From Microbacterium sp. Yaish 1 (GTDB taxonomy: Bacteria; Actinomycetota; Actinomycetes; Actinomycetales; Microbacteriaceae), in NCBI RefSeq assembly GCF_002245215.1, contig NZ_NPMR01000001.1:806001-870000 (forward strand): 64,000 nucleotides of DNA. Reading direction: 5' to 3'. Positions 18,772-25,934 of this stretch are shown piece after piece. A program made the position numbers and the translations under genes. The notes beneath the pieces were generated by a model, which worked only from the letters and a program-made list of their open reading frames with translations, made no database searches and had not been told where the DNA came from. Within the stretch, counting starts at the first letter, position 1; each line of letters starts with the position of its first letter.

Positions 18772-19238
18772 CCGAACCGCTCCGCATCGTCATCGGCTGC
18801 GACGACGCCGGCTTCGACTACAAGGAGGTGCTCAAGCGCGACCTCGAGTCCAGCGACGGCGTCGCGTCGGTCGTCGACGTCGGCGTCGGCGCCGACGGCC
18901 ACACCCCCTACCCGACCGTCGCGATCGAGGCCGCCGAGCGGGTCGCACGCGGCGAGGCCGACCGCGCCCTGCTGATCTGCGGCACCGGGCTCGGCGTCGC
19001 GATCGCAGCCAACAAGGTCGCCGGCATCCGCGCCGTCACGGCGCACGACTCGTTCTCGGTCGAGCGCGCGGTGCTCTCCAACAACGCGCAGGTGCTGACG
19101 ATGGGCCAGCGGGTCGTGGGCATCGAGCTCGCGCGCCGCCTCGTCCGCGAGTGGCTGACCTACCGCTTCGACACCTCCTCCGCCTCAGCCGAGAAGGTAG
19201 CCGTCATCGACCGGTACGAGAGCACCGGATCCTGCTGA
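18768..19238 (+). CDS. derI: RpiB/LacA-family isomerase, probable D-erythrulose 4-phosphate isomerase
   Basis: 156 residues, the usual RpiB length. Family motifs are [11 protein letters not shown] near residue 8, the catalytic Cys in [15 protein letters not shown] (about 66) and [10 protein letters not shown] near 100. Members of this family act as ribose-5-phosphate, allose-6-phosphate or galactose-6-phosphate isomerases. Next to lerK-, lerI- and oiaC-like genes the likely step is D-erythrulose 4-phosphate to D-erythrose 4-phosphate, which enters the pentose phosphate pathway. It overlaps lerK (ATGA) and the TIM gene (TGATG). Confidence 0.82.
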   Translation: MTEPLRIVIGCDDAGFDYKEVLKRDLESSDGVASVVDVGVGADGHTPYPTVAIEAAERVARGEADRALLICGTGLGVAIAANKVAGIRAVTAHDSFSVERAVLSNNAQVLTMGQRVVGIELARRLVREWLTYRFDTSSASAEKVAVIDRYESTGSC

Positions 19239-20023
19239 TGACGCCCGTGACCGTCGGGGTGAGCCTCAAGGCGTACTTCGGCCGACGCGCCGCCCGTGTG
19301 TGGTTCGGCGAGGTCGCCGCGGTCGTGGGCGCCCATGAGGCCGTGCGCAACGGCGCCGTCGAGGTCTTCGTCATCCCCACCTACCTGCAGTTCGACGACG
19401 CGCGCGACTACCTCGCCCCCGCCGGCATCCGCGTCGGGGTCCAGGACGTCTCGGCGTACGAACCCGGCCCCTACACCGGCGAGATCACCGCAGTGGAGGT
19501 CGCGGAGTCGGGCGGTGCTTTCGCCGAGATCGGCCATGCCGAACGCCGGCGCCTCTTCGGCGAGACCGACGAGATCACGGCGGCCAAAGCGGCGGCGGCC
19601 CTGCGACACGGCGTCACCCCGGTGCTGTGCATCGGAGAGTCGGGTCGGACGGATGCCGAGACCGCGGCGCGCACGACCGTCGCCCAGCTCCGCGCCGACC
19701 TCGCGGGCGCTCCCTCGGGCCGGGTCGTCGTGGCGTACGAGCCGGTTTGGGCCATCGGTGCCCCCGAGCCCGCGCCGACAGCGCACATCGTCGCCGTGAG
19801 CCGCGCGCTCCGGGCAGCCCTCGACGCAGACCCCGCGCGCGTCGGATCCAGCGTCATCTACGGCGGCTCGGCCGGCCCCGGTCTGCTCGCGCGGCTCGAG
19901 GGTGCCGTCGACGGCCTCTTCCTCGGGCGCTTCGCGCACGACGCCGCCGCCTTCGGCCGCGTCATCGACGAAGCCGCCGAGCTCGCGGCATCCCGCAGCA
20001 CGCAGAACGGAGCGACCCCGTGA
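19238..20023 (+). CDS. lerI: Triosephosphate-isomerase family protein, probable L-erythrulose 1-phosphate isomerase
   Basis: 261 residues with the TIM-barrel active site retained: Lys in VSLKAY (NxK in classical TIM), His in IGHAERR (IGHSERR in TpiA), Glu in AYEPVWAIG, and the phosphate-gripping YGGSAGP near 208. The altered residue beside each catalytic position separates it from housekeeping TpiA. Position between derI- and oiaC-like genes fits LerI, which converts L-erythrulose 1-phosphate to D-erythrulose 4-phosphate (EryH/LerI group). TGATG overlap with the previous gene and GTGA with the next. Confidence 0.82.
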   Translation: MTPVTVGVSLKAYFGRRAARVWFGEVAAVVGAHEAVRNGAVEVFVIPTYLQFDDARDYLAPAGIRVGVQDVSAYEPGPYTGEITAVEVAESGGAFAEIGHAERRRLFGETDEITAAKAAAALRHGVTPVLCIGESGRTDAETAARTTVAQLRADLAGAPSGRVVVAYEPVWAIGAPEPAPTAHIVAVSRALRAALDADPARVGSSVIYGGSAGPGLLARLEGAVDGLFLGRFAHDAAAFGRVIDEAAELAASRSTQNGATP

Positions 20024-20826
20024 TCGGCCTCGGCACCTATGCCTTTTTGTGGGAGCACTCGGATCGTGCCCCGCGTCCCCTGTCGCTCGTCGGCGCGTTC
20101 GAGCGCACCCGCGAGCTCGGCGTCGACCTGTTCCAGATCTGCGACTACGCCCCGCTCGAGGTCATGGACGACATCGAGCTGCGCGATGCGGCCGCCGCGG
20201 CCCGCGACCTCGGCCTGGCCATCGAGGTCGGCACGAAGGGGGTCACCCCCGAGCGGCTCACCCGCTTCCTCGAGCTCGCTGCGGTCTTCGACGCGCGGCT
20301 CGTCCGCAGCATGATCTACGCCCCCGACTCCCGCCCGACGCTGGCCGAGGCCGAGGCGTGGCTGCGCGGCATCCTGCCCGCGTACGAGGCAGCCGGGGTC
20401 TCTCTCGCGCTCGAGACCTACGAGCAGGTGTCGACCGCAGATCTCGCGCGGCTCATCGCGGCCATCGACAGCCCCGCCCTCGGCGTGTGCCTCGACCCGG
20501 CCAACGTCGTCGCGCGCCTGGAGCTGCCGCGCGAGACCGTCGAGCTCGCCGCGCCGTATGTCACGAACATCCACGTCAAGGACTTCGCCTTCGCCCGGCA
20601 GCCCGGATGGGTGGGATTCACCTTCACCGGAACCCGCATGGGCGAGGGCCTGCACGACTACCCCCATCTGCTCGAGACCGTCAGGCCGCGCGAGCGCGGG
20701 GTAGGCGGGCGCGAGGTCAACGAGATCGTCGAGCACTGGCTGCCCTGGCAGGGCGATGCCGAGACCACTGTCCGAACCGAGCGGGATTGGACCCGCGCCA
20801 CCCTGGAATACCTGAGGAGCACCTGA
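20020..20826 (+). CDS. oiaC: Xylose-isomerase-like TIM barrel protein, probable 3-oxo-isoapionate decarboxylase
   Basis: 268 residues of the AP-endonuclease-2/sugar isomerase-epimerase fold. Likely metal ligands are Glu in SLALETYEQ (about 134), Asp in GVCLDPANVV (about 165) and His in NIHVKDF (about 190). A Glu in the GREVNEIVEH region near 232 may complete the site. OiaC proteins of this fold decarboxylate 3-oxo-isoapionate to L-erythrulose. Direct coupling to the ApnO-like gene (TGATG overlap) and to the LerI-like gene (GTGA overlap) supports that role rather than a generic epimerase. GTG start. Confidence 0.75.
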   Translation: MIGLGTYAFLWEHSDRAPRPLSLVGAFERTRELGVDLFQICDYAPLEVMDDIELRDAAAAARDLGLAIEVGTKGVTPERLTRFLELAAVFDARLVRSMIYAPDSRPTLAEAEAWLRGILPAYEAAGVSLALETYEQVSTADLARLIAAIDSPALGVCLDPANVVARLELPRETVELAAPYVTNIHVKDFAFARQPGWVGFTFTGTRMGEGLHDYPHLLETVRPRERGVGGREVNEIVEHWLPWQGDAETTVRTERDWTRATLEYLRST

Positions 20827-21674
20827 TGAGCCACACGATCGCCGTCGTCGGAGCGGGCGGGAAGATGGGCATGCGCGTGTCCAACAACCTCGTCAAGACC
20901 GACCACACCGTCTTCTACGTCGAGAACTCCCCGGCCGGGCGCGAGCGCACGATCGCCGCCGGACGCGAGCTGACGGATGCCGCCGCCGCGGTCGCCGACG
21001 CCGACATCGTCGTGCTCGCCGTGCCCGACCTCGCGCTGGGACCGGTGACCGCCGATCTCGTCCCGCAGCTGAAGCCGGGCGCCATCGTGCTGACGCTCGA
21101 CCCGGCCGCCGCCTACGCGGGCCTGCTCACGACGCGCGACGACGTCATCCAGGCCGTCGCGCACCCGTGCCACCCGTCGGTCTTCCTCGAGCGGACCACG
21201 AAGGAGGAGTGGGCCGACACGTTCGGCGGCATCGCCGCCCCACAGGACGCGATCGCCGCGATCGAGTCGGACGACCCCGGCAAGAAGCGCATCGTCGAAG
21301 AGACCGTGCGCGCGATCTACGCCCCCGTCATCGACGTGCACTGGGTGACGATCAAGCAGCTCGCCCAGCTCGAGCCGACCCTCGTCGAGACCGTCGCCTG
21401 CATGATCGGCTCGCTCCTGAACGAGGCGCTCGACGAGGCGATCCACACGATGGGCGTGCCCGAGGCCGCGGCCCGCAGCATCCTGTACGGCCACACGCAG
21501 GTCGCCCTCGCGAACGGCCTGCGCGGCGACAACCCGTTCAGCGATGCGTGCCTGATCGCGATGGACTACGGTCGCGAGAGCATCATCAAGGACGACTGGA
21601 AGAAGATCTTCCGCGACGACGAGCTCGACAAGAACCTCGCCCGGATGCTGCACCTGGACCACATCGAGCGCTGA
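20826..21674 (+). CDS. apnO: Probable D-apionate oxidoisomerase (phosphogluconate-dehydrogenase-like)
   Basis: 282 residues. A Rossmann motif at the N-terminus (VVGAGGKMGMR, about 6-16) binds NAD. The C-terminal half resembles the PGDH_C all-helical domain (HPCHPSVFLE near 117, QLAQLEPTLVETVACM near 180). ApnO proteins of this architecture oxidise and rearrange D-apionate to 3-oxo-isoapionate, the substrate of OiaC encoded just upstream. The alternative, a 6-phosphogluconate or hydroxyisobutyrate-type dehydrogenase, is less likely given the neighbours. Start overlaps the oiaC stop. Confidence 0.77.
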   Translation: MSHTIAVVGAGGKMGMRVSNNLVKTDHTVFYVENSPAGRERTIAAGRELTDAAAAVADADIVVLAVPDLALGPVTADLVPQLKPGAIVLTLDPAAAYAGLLTTRDDVIQAVAHPCHPSVFLERTTKEEWADTFGGIAAPQDAIAAIESDDPGKKRIVEETVRAIYAPVIDVHWVTIKQLAQLEPTLVETVACMIGSLLNEALDEAIHTMGVPEAAARSILYGHTQVALANGLRGDNPFSDACLIAMDYGRESIIKDDWKKIFRDDELDKNLARMLHLDHIER

Positions 21675-21685
21675 GGACGACGACG

Positions 21686-22441
21686 ATGACGAGACTGCAG
21701 GGCAAGACGGCGCTCGTGACCGGCGCTGCGATGGGCATCGGACACGCCGTCGCCGGGCGCTTCGTCGCCGAGGGGGCGCGGGTCGTGCTCGCCGACCGCA
21801 ACGGGCCGGCGGTCGGCGACGCCGCGGCCGCGCTCGGGCCGCTCGCGCGCGCCGTGACGATGGACATCTCCGACGAGACCGCCGTCGCGGCGGCCTTCGC
21901 CGAGCTCGAGGCGGCTGGCTGGACGCCCGACGTCGTCGTCGCGAACGCCGGCGTGCAGCTCTTCGGACAGGACGCACCCGCCGCCGACCTCGACCTCGAC
22001 GTGTGGCGGCGGACGATCGACATCAACCTCACCGGGACCTTCCTGACGGTGAAGTACGCGGTGCGGGCGCTGGTGTCGCGCGGCGGCGGGTCGATCATCC
22101 TGACCGGCAGCCCGACCGCCGTCAACGGCGAGGGGTGGGCGTTCACCGCCTACAGCGCGTCGAAGGCCGGCGTGCACGGGCTGGGCCGCACCGTCGCCGC
22201 GGCGTATGCCGATCGCGGCATCCGGGTGAACACCGTGCAACCGGCGTACACCGAGACACCGCTGGTGTCGGCCATCAGCGACGACCCCGAGTCGCGGGCG
22301 GCGATCGTCTCGCGCATCCCGGTGGGCCGGGCGGGCACCCCCGCCGATGTCACCGGCATCATGGTGTACCTCGCGAGCGACGAGGGCTCGTTCGCGACGG
22401 GGGCGACGTTCTCGGTCGACGGCGGCATGACGACCCTCTGA
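21686..22441 (+). CDS. SDR-family oxidoreductase, candidate D-apiose 1-dehydrogenase
   Basis: 251 residues of the classical short-chain dehydrogenase family. Cofactor motif TGAAMGIGHAVA (about 12), NAG (about 85-90), catalytic Ser in LTGSPTAV (about 137), Tyr and Lys in YSASKAG (about 151-155), and a C-terminal DGGMTTL. Asp in LADRN after the second strand favours NAD over NADP. It is 11 bases after the apnO-like gene and directly before the lactonase, so an aldose-to-lactone oxidation (D-apiose to D-apionolactone) would complete the route. The published enzyme for that step is from a different family, so this is inference. GAGG nine bases upstream of the ATG. Confidence 0.85.
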   Translation: MTRLQGKTALVTGAAMGIGHAVAGRFVAEGARVVLADRNGPAVGDAAAALGPLARAVTMDISDETAVAAAFAELEAAGWTPDVVVANAGVQLFGQDAPAADLDLDVWRRTIDINLTGTFLTVKYAVRALVSRGGGSIILTGSPTAVNGEGWAFTAYSASKAGVHGLGRTVAAAYADRGIRVNTVQPAYTETPLVSAISDDPESRAAIVSRIPVGRAGTPADVTGIMVYLASDEGSFATGATFSVDGGMTTL

Positions 22442-22443
22442 GG

Positions 22444-24261
22444 ATGCCGACGATGTGGGGGCGCGACGAGGCGGACCGGCGACGGGTCGGGGCATGGGAG
22501 TTCGAGCTGCGCGGCGACGAGTTCGCCGACATCCGATGGGACGGCCGCCGGGTGCTGCGCAGCATCCGGGCCGTCGTCCGCGACCGCGACTGGAACACGG
22601 TCGACCTCGTCGTCGACCGTGTCACCGCCGGCGAGACCAGCCTGATGCTGCACGTGCGGACCGGTGACGAGCGGATGCCGCTGAGCGGCGTCATCCGCGC
22701 CGAGGTCCGCGGCGAGAGCCTGCGGGTGCTGTGCGACCTCGAGGCGGCGACGGGCATCGAGACGAACCGCACCGGCCTCGTCGCCCTCATCCCGCCCTCG
22801 GCGGCCGGGGCCGGGCTTTCGGTGACCCACAGCACGGGCGGGGTGTCGCAGACGGCGCTTCCGGTCGCCATCAGCCCCCACCAGCCGGTGCTCGACATCG
22901 CGGCCCTGCGGTGGCGTGACGGCGGCGTCGATGTCGGGCTCGCGTTCGACGGCGATGTGTTCGAGATGGAGGACCAGCGCAACTGGACCGACGCCTCGTT
23001 CAAGGTCTACAGCCGGCCGCTCGCCCTGCCGTTCCCGTACCCGGTCGCGGCGGGCGAGCGCGTGCGGCAGCAGATCACCGTCACGGCTGAGGCCGCGCCG
23101 ACGCGGGGTGCCGTGCCGGTCGGGGTCGCCGCCGAGGGCGACGTTATCGGGGATGCCGCGGCCGACGCCGTGATCGAGCTGCGGCGTGCCGGGGTCTTCC
23201 CCGCGATCGGGCTGAGCGCGTCGACCGCGCCCGACCCCGCGCCTGCGCCTGCTCGCATCGGGACCGGCGGCGCGGCGAGCACGCTCGTCGAGCTCGACCT
23301 GGCGTGGCCGGGGTGGCCGGCGGCGCTCGAGCGCGCGGCATCCGAAGGCCCTCCCCTCGACGTCCGGCTCGTGCTGCCCGCCGAGGCGGGGGTGTCGAAT
23401 GACGCGGATGCCGCGATCGCCGCGGCGCTCTCCGGCGCGGTTGCTGCGCTCGGTCGTCATCGTGTGACCCGGGTGGCGGCGTTCCAGCCCTCCGGAGCTG
23501 CTCGGCACGTGTCGGATGAGGCGGCCGTCGCGCTGCTCCGAGGCGCGCTGGAACGCTCGGGCCTCGCCGTGCCCGTCGTCGGCGGCGTCCGCTCGCACTT
23601 CACCGAGCTCAACCGCGAGCAGCACCGCCTGCCGCGGGATCTCGCAGGCCTGACGTTCAGCGTGACCCCGCTCTTCCACAGCCGCGACACCGAGCAGCTC
23701 GTCGAGTCGCTCGCGATGCAGCGCCTGGTCGCGACGCAGGCGGTCGAGATCGGCGGCGGGGTGCCGGTGCACGTCGGCCCCGTGACCCTGCGGCCGCACT
23801 TCAACGACGTCGCCACGACGGCGCCGCCGCGCCCCGCGGCATCCGATCTGTCGGCCGGCTACGGCACGCACCTGACCGATGCGGACGACCCGCGGCAGCG
23901 CGCGGCCGAGCTCGCGGCGTGGACGATCGCGAGTGCCGCGGCTCTCGCCGTTCCCGGTGTCGCGAGCCTGACGTTCTTCGAGTCGTGGGGTCCGCGCGGA
24001 ATCGTCGATGCCGATGGCACGGCGCTGCCGGTCGCTGAGGCGATCGCGGCCCTTGCCGGGCTCGCGGGCTCCGAGCTGCTGTCGGGCGCGAGCCCCGACG
24101 GCCTCGTCTGGGCCATCGGCGCCGAGCATCGCGGTGAGATCACGGTGCTGGCGGCCAACCTCGACACCCGCCCCCGCACGCTCACGGTGACCACCCCCCG
24201 CTCCCACCCCACCCTTCCCTCCCCCACCCTTCTCTCCCCCACCACCTGGTCCCCCCTCTGA
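22444..24261 (+). CDS. apnL: Probable D-apionolactonase (ApnL-like, three domains)
   Basis: 605 residues, no signal peptide. The layout agrees with D-apionate lactonases: an N-terminal beta domain (about 1-225, FELRGDEFADIRWDGRRVLR and TGIETNRTG), a TIM-barrel domain (about 245-530, ending in LTFFESWGPRG) and a C-terminal beta strand region. ApnL opens D-apionolactone to D-apionate, feeding ApnO. ATG 22444 is possible, but GAGG at 22440-22443 is better spaced for the in-frame ATG at 22453. The last 20 residues are Pro/Ser/Thr-rich and encoded by a C-rich tract unlike the rest, so the C-terminus may be lineage-specific. Assigned from architecture and context. Confidence 0.7.
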   Translation: MPTMWGRDEADRRRVGAWEFELRGDEFADIRWDGRRVLRSIRAVVRDRDWNTVDLVVDRVTAGETSLMLHVRTGDERMPLSGVIRAEVRGESLRVLCDLEAATGIETNRTGLVALIPPSAAGAGLSVTHSTGGVSQTALPVAISPHQPVLDIAALRWRDGGVDVGLAFDGDVFEMEDQRNWTDASFKVYSRPLALPFPYPVAAGERVRQQITVTAEAAPTRGAVPVGVAAEGDVIGDAAADAVIELRRAGVFPAIGLSASTAPDPAPAPARIGTGGAASTLVELDLAWPGWPAALERAASEGPPLDVRLVLPAEAGVSNDADAAIAAALSGAVAALGRHRVTRVAAFQPSGAARHVSDEAAVALLRGALERSGLAVPVVGGVRSHFTELNREQHRLPRDLAGLTFSVTPLFHSRDTEQLVESLAMQRLVATQAVEIGGGVPVHVGPVTLRPHFNDVATTAPPRPAASDLSAGYGTHLTDADDPRQRAAELAAWTIASAAALAVPGVASLTFFESWGPRGIVDADGTALPVAEAIAALAGLAGSELLSGASPDGLVWAIGAEHRGEITVLAANLDTRPRTLTVTTPRSHPTLPSPTLLSPTTWSPL

Positions 24262-24286
24262 CCCCCCTCGCCCCGCCCCGCCCCGC
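24191..24286 (-). repeat. C-rich simple-sequence tract; G-quadruplex motif on minus strand
   Basis: From about 24191 to 24286 the plus strand is almost pure pyrimidine with repeated CCC runs. The segment 24262-24286 reads on the minus strand as GGGG units separated by single C residues. The tract covers the end of the apnL-like gene and the space before the convergent LacI gene (stop at 24379). The rest of the intergenic space holds no recognisable gene; it contains only weak local inverted repeats. Confidence 0.6.
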
Positions 24287-24378
24287 CTCGCACCGAGGAC
24301 GCGCGAATGCACGGTCACGGCGACCCAGCACCGTGCAGATCTGCACTCTCACCGCTGGTCAAGAGCGGAACCGAGGGC

Positions 24379-25383
24379 TCAGCCGGTCGAGTCGCGGACG
24401 ACGAGCTCGGGACGGAAGCGCACGCGGCGCTCGTGCTCGCCGCTGGGATCGTCGAGGCCGCGCAACAGGAGGTCGACGGCGCGGTATCCGATCTCGTGCG
24501 CGGGCTGGCGGATCGAGCTGAGCGGCACGACGGTGGCCGACGCGAAGTCGATGTCGTCGTAGCCGATGAGGGCGACCTCCTCGGGTACGCGTAGCTGCCC
24601 GAGCACCGCGAAGGCCTGCAGCACCCCGACGGCGAGCAGGTCGTTCGCCGCGAACACCGCGTCGACGCGGTCTTCCCCGCGTCGCTCACGCAGACTCTCG
24701 CCCGCGGCGCGGCCGTGCAGCACCGACAGGGCGGGTACGGCGATCTCCTCCAGGCGCGCGCCGGCGACCTCGGCCACCGCGCGCCGCGCACCCTCGAGAC
24801 GGTCGGCGACCTGACGGATCGACACCGGCCCGCGGACGAACGCGATACGCCGGCGCCCGCGCGCCAAGAGGTGCGACACGGCGAGGTACCCGCCCTCGAC
24901 GTCGTCGACCGAGACCGAGGCGAAGACGTCGTCGGGTATCTCGCGGTCGACGAGGACGACGGGCACACCCGCCGCCTGCAGCCCGCGCAGCCGTTCGAGG
25001 TCGTCGCTCGCGGGAGTCACGAGCACGCCGTTGACGCGCTGCTCGCGGAAGAGGTCGAGGTACGCCGACTCGCGCTCGGGCTTCTCGTCGCTCGTGCTGA
25101 GCAGCACGGCCATGCCGCTCTCGGCCGCACGCTCCTCCGCGCCCCGCGCGACCTCCGCGAAGAACGGGTTGCCGATGTCGAGCACCACGAGACCGATCGA
25201 TCGGCTCCGCCCGGCCCGCAGCTGCCGCGCCGCATCGTTGCGCACGAACCCGAGGTCGGCGATGGCCTGCTGCACGCGCGCGACCATCTCCGGCGACACG
25301 CGCGTCGGATTGTTGAGGACGTTCGAGACGGTCCCCACCGAAACGGATGCCGCGACCGCGACATCCCGCACGCTCACTGCCAT
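24379..25383 (-). CDS. LacI-family transcriptional regulator of the rhamnose operon
   Basis: 334 residues. The LacI helix-turn-helix and hinge are at the N-terminus (VRDVAVAASVSVGTVSNVLN, then RVQQAIADLGF), followed by a periplasmic-binding-protein-like sugar domain (SIGLVVLDIGNPFF near 61, ANDLLAVG near 262, IGYDDIDFA near 286). It is divergent from the rhamnose genes, with two LacI-type operators between. Rhamnose, rhamnulose or a derivative is the likely inducer (inference). The ATG at 25383 fits the family N-terminus; a GTG nine bases earlier is less likely. It converges on the apnL-like gene. Confidence 0.9.
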   Translation of the reverse strand: MAVSVRDVAVAASVSVGTVSNVLNNPTRVSPEMVARVQQAIADLGFVRNDAARQLRAGRSRSIGLVVLDIGNPFFAEVARGAEERAAESGMAVLLSTSDEKPERESAYLDLFREQRVNGVLVTPASDDLERLRGLQAAGVPVVLVDREIPDDVFASVSVDDVEGGYLAVSHLLARGRRRIAFVRGPVSIRQVADRLEGARRAVAEVAGARLEEIAVPALSVLHGRAAGESLRERRGEDRVDAVFAANDLLAVGVLQAFAVLGQLRVPEEVALIGYDDIDFASATVVPLSSIRQPAHEIGYRAVDLLLRGLDDPSGEHERRVRFRPELVVRDSTG

Positions 25384-25426
25384 GCACACCACCGTAGCGC
25401 GAGCGCGACGGCAACGGCAGGATGTG

Positions 25427-25440
25427 GGTAAGCGCTTGCC
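25427..25440. promoter_or_regulatory. LacI-type operator 1
   Basis: A 14-bp inverted repeat with central AAGCGCTT; only one base pair breaks symmetry (GG-T/C-AAGCGCTT-G/A-CC). It is the classic core of LacI/GalR-family sites. It lies 44 bases upstream of the LacI start and 3 bp upstream of the -35 box of the rhamnose operon promoter. Confidence 0.75.
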
Positions 25441-25442
25441 GT

Positions 25443-25471
25443 TTGTGCTCCCGTGTACAACCCGCTACGCT
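25443..25471 (+). promoter_or_regulatory. Promoter of the rhamnose operon
   Basis: TTGTGC (25443-25448) and TACGCT (25466-25471) are separated by 17 bp, a reasonable sigma-70-type promoter. It is bracketed by the two LacI-type operators, so repressor bound at both could occlude it. The start would be near 25478, about 30 bases before the rhaM ATG. Confidence 0.6.
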
Positions 25472-25472
25472 C

Positions 25473-25486
25473 GTGAAACGATTCAC
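25473..25486. promoter_or_regulatory. LacI-type operator 2
   Basis: GTGAA and TTCAC arms around a central ACGA give a 14-bp near-palindrome close to the common TGAAACGTTTCA LacI-family site. It overlaps the expected transcription start of the rhamnose operon. Its core differs from operator 1, so the two may differ in affinity or serve different regulators. Confidence 0.65.
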
Positions 25487-25508
25487 AACCGCTCACCAAG
25501 GAGCCTCG

Positions 25509-25934
25509 ATGACGAGTGCATCTGCCCACCGGGTCTGCTTCTCGCTGCAGATCCATCCGGACCTGCTCGATGAGTACATCGCCCGGCACACCCCTGTCTG
25601 GCCCGAGATGCTGGCGGAGATCGCGGCATCCGGCCGCCGCAACTACTCGCTGTTCCTCGGCGAGGGCGGGCGGCTGATCGGCTACTACGAGGTCGACGAC
25701 GATGCCGCGGCTCAGGCCTACCTCGCCGCATCGCCCGTCGCCGCCCGCTGGGAAGCCGAGATGGCGCGCTTCTTCGTCGGGCTGGAGGGCCGCCCCGACC
25801 AGGCCGCCACGCCCCTGACCGAGGTCTTCAACCTGCACGACCAACTCGCGGCGGCGACCACCGCCGGGGCCCTCACCGGCACGGCCGCGACGACATCCAC
25901 CGAAACCCCCGACGAAAGCGACGACGCATCGTGA
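25509..25934 (+). CDS. rhaM: L-rhamnose mutarotase
   Basis: 141 residues. Residues 1-105 match RhaM: VCFSLQIHPDLLDEYIARH at the start, NYSLFLGEGGRLIGYYE near 48, and the acidic/aromatic PVAARWEAEM near 78. The enzyme interconverts alpha- and beta-L-rhamnose before the isomerase. Residues beyond about 108 form an Ala/Thr/Asp-rich tail that typical 104-residue RhaM lacks. AAGGAG six bases before the ATG is the best ribosome site of the operon, consistent with it being the first gene. The stop overlaps rhaI (GTGA). Confidence 0.9.
   Translation: MTSASAHRVCFSLQIHPDLLDEYIARHTPVWPEMLAEIAASGRRNYSLFLGEGGRLIGYYEVDDDAAAQAYLAASPVAARWEAEMARFFVGLEGRPDQAATPLTEVFNLHDQLAAATTAGALTGTAATTSTETPDESDDAS

Noticed and set aside
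17029..20023. Reading the kinase, RpiB and TIM genes as an erythritol/threitol pathway only
   Set aside because: Possible for these three alone, but the ApnO-, OiaC- and ApnL-like genes in the same operon fit apionate better. No erythritol dehydrogenase or polyol kinase is present.
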